Source of the DNA: Chaetoceros tenuissimus
Lineage: Eukaryota; Bacillariophyta; Thalassiosirophyceae; Chaetocerotales; Chaetocerotaceae
Reading direction: 5' to 3'
DNA: 64,000 nucleotides
NCBI GenBank assembly: GCA_021927905.1
Contig: BLLK01000058.1
Coordinates: forward strand, 1,054,001 to 1,118,000
Each line of letters starts with the position of its first letter. Position 1 is the stretch's first letter. The position numbers and the translations under genes were made by a program. Under the pieces are notes generated by a model. That model had not been told where the DNA came from. It searched no databases and was given only the letters and a program-made list of their open reading frames with translations. Positions 56,694 through 64,000 of the stretch are shown piece by piece.

Positions 56694-57913
56694 AGATATT
56701 TTTTTAGTAGAAAAGTGTTTGAAATGGTAGTAGAAATAGAAATTCATCTCACATTATTTTATACTTGAATACTAATACAAAAGAATAGATCTCTGTCTTC
56801 CTTCCTTCAGGTTTTCTAAAACCTACAGTACCTGGGAAGTAACAAAAGTGTTCATCGGACAAGGTTCAATCTAGATGGAGAATCCTTGGGAGAAGGGGAG
56901 ACTTGGATTGACGAAAATGGTGACAAGGTTGTGACGAAACCAAGAAGGATTCAAATTCGACGGTGCGTAAGGCATTGGATAGTGGAGACTAAGAATCAGT
57001 GCGGAAGATACTGAAGGGCTCCAAAGAAGTTAATCTTGAAAATTTTATGGAGAGTTTGTAAATGTGATGTAAAATTATAGTGTCTTGTATTCAGTGAAAG
57101 CTTCCAGTACTTTAATATTATATATCTTTCTATTTCCTTCATTTTGACCGAATGGGCAGTGCTCGTCTTGCAACTTCCCTGCAGAAGATGAGCCTTTACT
57201 AGGAAAGTTATTCGCTGCAGTATCGGCCAGTGAGAGATCACTCGTTACAATAACGAAAGGGGTCTTTGCAACTCTGACCAGTATAATTGTATAAGTTTTC
57301 CTGTTTCATGGTTTATGACTTGCAGCTTGAGCAAAAATATTCAGTGCATTATCGAAAAAGTCGATCAAGCTTCGGAGAAATTTCCATGATGCAAGGCGAT
57401 TTATTTCTGGACTTCACGATGAAAGATTACATGCATTGCGGGCTTATTTCATTTACTTACGCTAGTTTCCACCTTTTGTGAATCATGGTTGTATCAAGTG
57501 CATAAATGTGGAATCTTATGAGGATAGCACAAGCAAAGGATGGCTCCTCGTGAAGTAAGTGATTCTCTTGCAAAAGACGGAGGTAAAGAACCAAGTATTC
57601 TATGTACGCAATAGAATATGCTCGTCAAAACAGATGAGAAAGCATTTGATCCATGATCATGGGATGAAACTCGAGAATCGCTCCTCCATGGGCAACATCG
57701 AACTTGAATAAGAGCATGCGAACACAGCGATTGCAATGTACTTTGAATGAAAAAGGTAACATCAAGTTAGTAAGATAGACAAAAACAAAATCTACACACA
57801 AATGCACTCACCGAGTATGTAAAGGGACCATGCTTACGATTTGAAAAGAAAGTATTTGTTCAACGTTAGCTTCAGAAGTCAGGGCTATCACAACAACCCA
57901 AAGATCCAAACAA
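56694..57913. other. Intergenic, 1.2 kb, with a possible coding relic
   Basis: At 56845-56990 one + frame reads like protein (FNLDGESLGEGETWIDENG, then DKVVTKPRR), with no start or splice context, perhaps a relic. The rest (57000-57900) is without a recognised gene; the minus-strand frames at 57494-57807 have no domain. Confidence 0.35.
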
Positions 57914-58506
57914 ATGAATCAACTTCCTACTGACACTCCAAGCCACGTGAAGGCCTTGAACAAGTTGGAGCGAGAGAAGCCGTGGACAAGTCACACAACC
58001 CAATCCAATGGTGAGATTGAGCTTAGATACAGGACAGATGTATTTCGTTTTTGCCAGAGAAAAAAGAAAAGATGAACCTACAACAATCGCTTACGCATTG
58101 CTACTTAGTGAACCCCAAACACCTCTCAACTACCATTTCTGGCGAATCAACTTGTTCCCAGGTTGGGTAAGTGAAAGTCGAGCTGCTTCAGACAATGAAT
58201 AAATTCATTGCTGTTTCCACTACAAGTAATGGAAGGGGACGAACAGGCCAGGCCTGGGTTGCTAAGGATGAATCAACCCCAATCTCCTTTGGCGTCCAGA
58301 GATGGGTCATGTACAACCGTCCAGAGGACGATCCTTTGTTAGTACATGGATTCCTTAACGACCTGTTGCGTGGTTTCATCAATGGTTCAATTTTCTCAAC
58401 GAACAAATATCCTGTATCTAAAGCCTCCCCCCTCTACACAAAGGTTGAAGAGAGATGCAGTTCGCTATCACATGCCTATTGTAGAAAGAAAAGAATTGAA
58501 GAGTGA
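57914..58506 (+). pseudogene. Gene relic, possibly of a biotin/lipoate-ligase-like protein
   Basis: Coding-like text in shifting frames: MNQLPTDTPSHVKALNKLER (57914 on), then PTTIAYALLLSEPQTPLNYH (about 58080), then FIAVSTTSNGRGRTGQAWVA (about 58203-58262). The GRGRxGxxW word is the biotin-binding loop of BirA-type protein ligases, but what follows (RWVMYNRPEDDPLLVHGFL) does not continue the family as expected. No single open frame spans it; a GTAAGT to CTACAAG intron (about 58167-58227) is possible. The GC content is clearly higher than in most of the window. Functional assignment is weak. Confidence 0.35.
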
Positions 58507-58646
58507 GTATATGCATTGTCGGTAAGTAAACGTTGTATTTGGTGTCAAATCTGATGTCAAATGAGTCTTGTTCTCCAACAGAAACTAATGCATCTCGCAT
58601 CTTCTTTCATCAACAAGACGACACAACTTCATTTCATTTTACTTAC

Positions 58647-59228
58647 CTAGATAGACTTAGAAGCTTCCTTCAGAGCCTTCTGTTGCAAGCGATGAGAGTA
58701 CCGACGAATGCGACCGCCTACAATGAAGTAGCCAGATCCGAGTGGTTCTCTACAAGACGAACTAGTTGCCTTCTTGATGATTCCATGGGAGGGTGGACTC
58801 ATCTCAGCTGATTTCTTCGGAAGATCTCCAAGAGATTCATCCAGCCACCAGCGAGTATCGGCAACGCCCGGTTCTGCTTTTGGAAATTCACGGTGCTCAC
58901 CTTTTTTAGGGAGTGTAAATCTCACAGACCGGGAGGAAGGACGGTTGGATGCTCTGGAAGAAGCTCTGCGTTCAGCAGTAGCATTTCCACCAGTGTTGGT
59001 ACATCCGTCGGTTCCTTCCGTGCTTCCAGAAGCCGAGGTGCTATCAGCACAGTCGACATCGGAGTCGGAACTCCTTCTGAATGAGAATACAGAAGGGAGA
59101 TACCTTGCAAGCAATCCTTGAGCCGGAGGGCTCTCTGGAGAGCTTGACTTTTCATCCTCACTGCTAGCAGCAAGGGGGGAGCGCGATGCAGGTGAGCCTG
59201 CAATGAGCCTGAGAATTGTAAACTTCAT
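58647..59228 (-). CDS. Hypothetical Ser-rich protein in a GC-richer patch
   Basis: 193 aa from the first ATG (59228); the frame opens further upstream at a GTG. Begins MKFTILRLIAGSPASRSP, weakly signal-like, then is Ser/Glu-rich and probably disordered. A conserved-looking core (about 105-145) reads RSVRFTLPKKGEHREFPKAE with PGVADTRWWLDESLG after it. C-terminus basic. Base composition is nearer 50% GC than the AT-rich surroundings. No family recognised. The Trp-pair segment may be a short docking motif, as inference. Confidence 0.5.
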   Translation of the reverse strand: MKFTILRLIAGSPASRSPLAASSEDEKSSSPESPPAQGLLARYLPSVFSFRRSSDSDVDCADSTSASGSTEGTDGCTNTGGNATAERRASSRASNRPSSRSVRFTLPKKGEHREFPKAEPGVADTRWWLDESLGDLPKKSAEMSPPSHGIIKKATSSSCREPLGSGYFIVGGRIRRYSHRLQQKALKEASKSI

Positions 59229-59593
59229 CCTCAATAGTGCTTTACTTAAAGCTTTATGAGAAGAAGTGTTTGTTGACTGCTCATCAATTCTGTTGTTTTC
59301 TGTTTCGTGCCGCCGTTCCAGATTTGACACATGTGGCTAAAATAACTGACGTACGAGCTCGCATTGGGCAAGGAAAAGAAAACTAAACATCGAGGGCTTG
59401 AACAATCCATTTTGAAGTTATAACATTACTGTAGAAGATATGTACGTAAATGAACTTCCATAAGTTTATCTCCTAAATAGAGTTAATTTTATTTTTGTTA
59501 CACATCCATTCCATTAAAGACAGAGGTTTTTACTTTACAAAAACTAAAATATAGTGATGTTGCAAACCAATCTCAACAATTATAACTTCAATT
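59229..59593. other. Intergenic, 365 bp
   Basis: Upstream of the Ser-rich gene and 3' of the FG-GAP gene. GACGTACG at 59348-59355 and TACGTA at 59443-59448. Nothing else seen. Confidence 0.4.
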
Positions 59594-62359
59594 TTATACT
59601 ATCTTCTTATCACTTTCTTCACTTGCTGCATCTTCACTTTGTGTAATTGCAGCTTCTCCTTTCAAGCTATCCTGTGACAATTGCTGATCTCGAAATCGTC
59701 CTCGATCTCCTCCTGCTGGACTTCCACCTTCCTTGGGTGAGTTCAAAATTTTAGTATTGCCTAAACTAATTTTGGCTCTAGCTCGTGTTTCAATCTGCTG
59801 CAATGGATTATGAGACCTAGTAGATTGAGCAAATGTATTGACTGTAGTATCGGCTAAGGACAAGTCGTCGCTCAAACCAAGAGCTTCCTTCGCTCTATTA
59901 TTCTGACCGAGATAACCAGTAGGGTACTTGTTTGTTCTTGGAGGATATTTGCCTCGTAAGTTCACCTGTTGTATTGGATTGTGAGACCTCATAGATTGAG
60001 CAAATGTATTTACAGTAGTATCGGCTAAGGACAAGTCGTCGCTCAAACCAAGAGCTTCCTTCGCTCTATTATTCCGACCGAGATAACCAATAGGGTACTT
60101 GTTTGTTCTTGGAGGATATTTGCCTCGTAAGTTCACCTGTTGCAATGGATTATGAGACCTAGTAGATTGAGCAAATGTATTGACTGTAGTATCGGCTAAG
60201 GACAAGTCGTCGCTCAAACCAAGAGCTTCCTTCGCTCTATTATTCTGACCGAGATAACCAGTAGGGTACTTGTTTGTTCTTGGAGGATATTTGCCTCGTA
60301 AGTTCACCTGTTGTATTGGATTGTGAGACCTAGTAGATTGAGCAAATGTATTGACTGTAGTATCAGCAAGAGATAAATCTTCCATACTATATGATAAATG
60401 ATTCCCTTGAAGTGATGTATCTCGAATTGAATGTGTTATATCTTGTCCTTGATGATTCCATGTTTCATAAGAAATGATAGAATGATTGTCATCTGTATCA
60501 AAATCTTCATTCCAATCACCACCAAATTCCACTTGCATATTCAATGGATTAGCTGTCAGGTGGGTTTGTTTTTGGTCTTGATTGGCATTGGTTATATTTT
60601 GACTCTCTGTTGGCTTGAACTGAGTGGAAGAATCAATTCTCGTTCGATGAAGATCTGATATATCATTGTTCTTCATATCGGATATTACTTCACTCGTATT
60701 GTCGAGAGTGGCTAACTCTAATTGAGTTCGTGGTGGATCTATTGGAACTTGAAGTAGGTTTGGAAAACTATTGGGATGCACTTGACTGTTTGATTTTGTT
60801 GATGTTCGGTTGAGAGTGGAGATGATATCATCGACAGCATCAGAGATGTTTTCCCTTTCATTACTGCTGTCAACATAATTTGGCCTATCTTTGTATACAA
60901 CATTATGTGCGAAATTTTCCCCACTAGGTTGGCCCATACTTTCCATCAAAATTTCTTGGTCTTTCTGCATTTTGGACATACTTCGACGTCTAATGACAAG
61001 GAGCATAGAACATGCAAGTACGAATAAAATACCCATTGCGATTCCTACTACATCTGATGCATACAATTCGTCATTAGTAGGAAGGAATGCATAAAAGGCT
61101 TGGACATGCCCTGTATCTTTGTCAGGTACAGTTGATCCAACAACAATGTGGTCACCAAATTTATCCAACCCCACAGACACCAATTTTGTACCTGGAACAA
61201 AATTTCCTTCCCGAAAATTAATATGCTTCCATTTGTCCCCAACTTTGTCGTAAAGGAATGCGAGTGCAACTGCATCAGGGCGTTTCTCTGCTTTGTAAGC
61301 ACCTACCGCGACTACATCACCCATTCCGCTGATGCTTACATCGCCACCGAGTTTGAACTCTTCATTGTTAGATGTAATTTCTCCTCCGAGAAGTGTCCAT
61401 CCTACAGAATTCGATGTATCCTCTTCGTAAACATAAAGTTTACCAGTCCCAAAGTCGTCTCCGGTTCCTGATACAACTATCTTCTTTCCATTATGAGCAA
61501 TATCCACTGATAGCCCAAACCTCCCAAATAGCTTATTTCCATGCAGAGTCTCTCCAACTTGCTTCCAAATGTCACCACGTTTTTCATATATCATGACACC
61601 TCCAGCATGTTCATATGACACTCCACTAATTTCTGGGGTAGATACATCTGCGCCAATCACAATTCTATCACCTTTGTAATTTAAGGAGACTGCAGCACCT
61701 AGTAATGGTTCGTTGATACCTTCAAACGTAACTCCGGACTTAGCAGATAAAGTCCAATCATTATCACCTCTATTCCATGAATAAATTAATACATGTCCAA
61801 GTGAGTGAGTACTATGAGGAGGCGAGCCGTATGCTATATGATTTCCATCCCCTGATATTGATACATGACGACCTGCAAATCCTCCCCACAGTCGCCCTCT
61901 TATTTCACTACCATGAAGGACCCAATCTACGATCTCATAATCGAAGCGATAAACGCTCACACTACCTACATTATCATATCGATAGGGTGCGCCAATTATC
62001 AAAAGATTTCCATCATCACTCATATCTATACTTGATCCAAACTGGCCTTGCTGATTGCCTATGATATGTGATCCAAGGGGGTACCACATAGACTCGATGG
62101 TTGTCGAAGTAGTATTGAATTGATAAATATGTACGTCGCCATTGAAACCACTTTTGCTTTGACTTCCGACAGCAATACGATCACCTGCACCATTAATTGC
62201 TACTGTTACTCCAAAATAAGACGTCTTGTTGTTTGAACGCAGGTTTACTCCTACTTGTTTATAATTATAATTTATAGAATTGTCATCCTGTCCAATTTTA
62301 GAAGGGTCCAGTTTTCTAAGGAGTCTCTGGCGCCTAGAAGAACTGTTTATTTCGCTCAT
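59594..62359 (-). CDS. FG-GAP beta-propeller membrane protein with tandem-repeat cytosolic tail
   Basis: 921 aa. Residues about 30-430 form FG-GAP-like blades: FGVTVAINGAGDRIAVGSQS, FGSSIDMSDDGNLLIIGAPY, RHVSISGDGNHIAYGSP, LGAAVSLNYKGDRIVIGA, FGLSVDIAHNGKKIVVSG and LGGDVSISGMGDVVAVGAYK. One membrane helix follows (VVGIAMGILFVLACSMLLVI, about 440-460), then a ~450-residue tail with 57-residue near-identical repeats. Integrin-like topology suggests surface adhesion or sensing. Oddly, no signal peptide precedes the propeller. The start ATG follows an acceptor-like GAGAAAAAGGCAG, so an upstream exon with the signal may exist. Confidence 0.78.
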   Translation of the reverse strand: MSEINSSSRRQRLLRKLDPSKIGQDDNSINYNYKQVGVNLRSNNKTSYFGVTVAINGAGDRIAVGSQSKSGFNGDVHIYQFNTTSTTIESMWYPLGSHIIGNQQGQFGSSIDMSDDGNLLIIGAPYRYDNVGSVSVYRFDYEIVDWVLHGSEIRGRLWGGFAGRHVSISGDGNHIAYGSPPHSTHSLGHVLIYSWNRGDNDWTLSAKSGVTFEGINEPLLGAAVSLNYKGDRIVIGADVSTPEISGVSYEHAGGVMIYEKRGDIWKQVGETLHGNKLFGRFGLSVDIAHNGKKIVVSGTGDDFGTGKLYVYEEDTSNSVGWTLLGGEITSNNEEFKLGGDVSISGMGDVVAVGAYKAEKRPDAVALAFLYDKVGDKWKHINFREGNFVPGTKLVSVGLDKFGDHIVVGSTVPDKDTGHVQAFYAFLPTNDELYASDVVGIAMGILFVLACSMLLVIRRRSMSKMQKDQEILMESMGQPSGENFAHNVVYKDRPNYVDSSNERENISDAVDDIISTLNRTSTKSNSQVHPNSFPNLLQVPIDPPRTQLELATLDNTSEVISDMKNNDISDLHRTRIDSSTQFKPTESQNITNANQDQKQTHLTANPLNMQVEFGGDWNEDFDTDDNHSIISYETWNHQGQDITHSIRDTSLQGNHLSYSMEDLSLADTTVNTFAQSTRSHNPIQQVNLRGKYPPRTNKYPTGYLGQNNRAKEALGLSDDLSLADTTVNTFAQSTRSHNPLQQVNLRGKYPPRTNKYPIGYLGRNNRAKEALGLSDDLSLADTTVNTFAQSMRSHNPIQQVNLRGKYPPRTNKYPTGYLGQNNRAKEALGLSDDLSLADTTVNTFAQSTRSHNPLQQIETRARAKISLGNTKILNSPKEGGSPAGGDRGRFRDQQLSQDSLKGEAAITQSEDAASEESDKKIV
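59790..60390. repeat. 171-bp coding tandem repeat
   Basis: The same word (CGGCTAAGGACAAGTCGTCG, last copy altered to CAGCAAGAG) recurs at 59851, 60022, 60193 and 60364, exactly 171 bp apart: 57 codons per unit, three full units plus a partial one. Units are nearly identical at DNA level, so the array is young or homogenised. Each encodes ADTTVNTFAQSTRSHNP and LRGKYPPRTNKYPTGYLG. Confidence 0.95.
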
Positions 62360-62741
62360 CTGCCTTTTTCTCTGATCTAATACCTTTGAGCACTCACAGC
62401 GATAGCAAGTAGCCCAGTCTCGATAGTGGTATTGACTGTTTTGTCTAGGTATGGTGAGTGCTTGGCAGACTGTTGTACTAGAGTAAATGTTTGTTTTTCT
62501 TTCACTTCATCGTATAGTAGTTTCTGTTGAGCACAACAGGTGCGATGCTCTCTGGACAAAAATTGGTGAGATCTAAATAAATGTAATTTGGATCATTTTT
62601 AAAAATTGACTTCAACATACGATAAAATTAGTTTTACTTGGATTTTTACTTTTTCAAGATTTTCATAATAGCCATATATGCAGCCACAATGGCATGATCA
62701 CCTAGTGGGTACCCAGTATATAGAGTATACCCTCCAATATC
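62360..62741. other. Intergenic, 380 bp
   Basis: Between the 3' end of the PFKFB-like gene and the FG-GAP gene start. A possible upstream exon of the FG-GAP gene could lie here (minus frame 62377-62559 ends in a hydrophobic IETGLLAIAVSAQ), but splicing is not demonstrated. Confidence 0.35.
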
Positions 62742-64000
62742 TTATTTACGAACTGGAAAAATGCTCTCGCGTCCATGCCACGATAACGCAGAGTCATTTG
62801 ATAGTGCAGAATCACTACGTGAATATCGCTCATTCAAGGAATGACCTTCGACATGAAGCTCGTGGATACTTTCAGTCCAGCCTCCACCAGTACTAGGTGA
62901 ATACTTGATAACAGTATGCATGGGGACTTCAATCGAGGTGCACTCCTTGATAGGTGATCTTCTGAAATACGCCATTAGTACTTGCAAAACACTTACATGA
63001 CTGACCAAACAAGCCATGTTGACTTGTTGCTCCATGTCAATGATGCATGTTTCTAAACGATTGATCAAATCTGCATAGCATTCTCCACCAGGAAATCTAG
63101 TCAAGAACGGATCCTTTTCCAACATAGCATAGAATGCAGGATTGATTTCTTTGATTTCGTCAAGTTCCATTCCTGAATAGTCTCCTTTATCCAAGGGATT
63201 CAAGTTTGGCAACTCATCAATGACAAATGGAAGAGTCTCCCATGAGACTGTCTCAACTGCGCGAGGCATAGTAGAAGACATGATATGCATGTGAAATGGC
63301 AACTCCACATCTTTTTCATCCAAGTGCTCTGAAAAATCAATTGGTGCGAGACCATAGACAGAAGTTCCTAGTATTGATCGAGTCCCCATTGCGGATTTCA
63401 TAGCGTCGACAGATTTTTGATTAAACTCTTCTCCTTCCTTACGAATAAAATCTTCCAAAGCATTGCGAAATGCAATACCACGAGGTCCCAGAGTATCTCC
63501 ACGCAGTCCGTGACTTGATAGCCTTGTATCTTCGTCACTATAAGAACCTTGTGTTTCTCCAGCTCTCACAAGATAGATTGGTCTTGATCCAATGTTCCAA
63601 CTCATCAAGCAAGGAACCATGGTCTTAGCCATGCGCCCATAAATATGATTTACAAGCAATTTTGAGGATAGATTAAAAATCTTGATGTAAGATTGTGTAT
63701 CATCTTCAATTGTCTCATACGCAGCTTCATACTTTTCAACTCTAGATCTAAGATCTGCAATTGCCTCTTCTTCAGTCATGTCTGCAAAATCAGGAGAGTT
63801 TTTGACTTTGAAACGGAAATTCTCTTCAAGTAATTCATCATCATCACAAATACTTTCTACAAAGACACATCCAGTCTTTTTCCCAAGTCTTTTAATAGGA
63901 GATGTTGCTTCTTCAAGAACCCATCTTCTACGTTCAACTGTAGAATTTGTTGCATCAAAAATAGCAATACGACTTGTGATAAAGCTTGCCTTTGATGCAA
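62742..64000 (-). CDS. 6-phosphofructo-2-kinase/fructose-2,6-bisphosphatase, right-truncated, phosphatase half lacking catalytic His
   Basis: Makes (and in complete enzymes also breaks) the glycolytic regulator fructose-2,6-bisphosphate. The frame is open to the window edge, so the N-terminal kinase part lies outside. Visible kinase end: IAIFDATNSTVERRRWVLEE, VFVESICDDDELL, FKVKNSPDFADMTEEEA, and YEAAYETIEDDTQSYIKIFN, all close to the family. In the phosphatase half the usual RHG motif reads IYLVRAGETQG: the phospho-accepting His is Ala. Other parts remain (SSTMPRAVETVSW, LVSHVSVLQVL with the second His). The phosphatase is therefore probably inactive and the protein a net kinase. Tail Ser-rich (RSDSALSNDSALS), a likely phosphosite region. 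Confidence 0.88.
   Translation of the reverse strand, partial: ASKASFITSRIAIFDATNSTVERRRWVLEEATSPIKRLGKKTGCVFVESICDDDELLEENFRFKVKNSPDFADMTEEEAIADLRSRVEKYEAAYETIEDDTQSYIKIFNLSSKLLVNHIYGRMAKTMVPCLMSWNIGSRPIYLVRAGETQGSYSDEDTRLSSHGLRGDTLGPRGIAFRNALEDFIRKEGEEFNQKSVDAMKSAMGTRSILGTSVYGLAPIDFSEHLDEKDVELPFHMHIMSSTMPRAVETVSWETLPFVIDELPNLNPLDKGDYSGMELDEIKEINPAFYAMLEKDPFLTRFPGGECYADLINRLETCIIDMEQQVNMACLVSHVSVLQVLMAYFRRSPIKECTSIEVPMHTVIKYSPSTGGGWTESIHELHVEGHSLNERYSRSDSALSNDSALSWHGRESIFPVRK

Overview
The window reads as nuclear DNA of a diatom or close photosynthetic stramenopile. It is AT-rich, densely packed on both strands, and most introns are 58-134 bp GT-AG introns. Several predicted precursors start with a signal peptide followed by a Phe-Ala-Pro type junction (GEAFAPS at 23188, IHTFAPS at 14949, TNAFIHP at 20631), the pattern of the bipartite plastid-targeting signal of secondary red plastids. 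Paired ShK-like cysteine modules, Ser/Thr/Pro-rich secreted proteins and a 7TM receptor fit the same lineage. The species cannot be named from sequence alone.

Layout. 1-8.3 kb: left-truncated PI 4-kinase with a PH domain, two unknown proteins, a secreted histidine phosphatase, a tandem thioredoxin pair whose first copy is damaged, and the SUMO ligase NSE2. 8.3-13.9 kb: a gene-poor block with two ~1 kb, nearly identical inverted arms around a ~2 kb spacer, which holds a young miniature LTR element (TRIM) with identical 179-bp LTRs. 13.9-23.8 kb: housekeeping and plastid genes (2OG-Fe(II) hydroxylase, MFS carrier, glutaredoxin, NTF2-like protein), a 7TM receptor and an ankyrin-like protein. 24-27.5 kb: a broken secreted-protein gene and an old retroelement fossil. 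27.6-31.9 kb: a large polytopic membrane protein gene interrupted inside an exon by a 723-bp terminal-inverted-repeat element with a 5-bp target duplication. 32-56.7 kb: an ordinary gene-dense stretch (RING protein, KRR1, SDR, double VOC protein, MORN protein, four-exon sulfatase, S1-RS-NKAP protein, NYN nuclease, DUF4246 protein). 56.7-59.3 kb: relics and one small gene in a GC-richer patch. 59.6-64 kb: an FG-GAP membrane protein with exact 57-residue tail repeats, then a right-truncated 6-phosphofructo-2-kinase/fructose-2,6-bisphosphatase whose phosphatase half lacks the catalytic histidine.

Genes are not in operons. Divergent pairs share short intergenic spaces (14950-15451, 18803-19176, 22727-23187, 54219-54668). 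Functional links are thematic: plastid redox and oxygenase proteins, ribosome and mRNA biogenesis (KRR1, NKAP), and genome maintenance (NSE2). The most notable finding is the exon insertion at 28088-28810. Its ends, its target duplication and the restored protein frame across the empty site can all be read directly. No tRNA, rRNA or CRISPR array was recognised.
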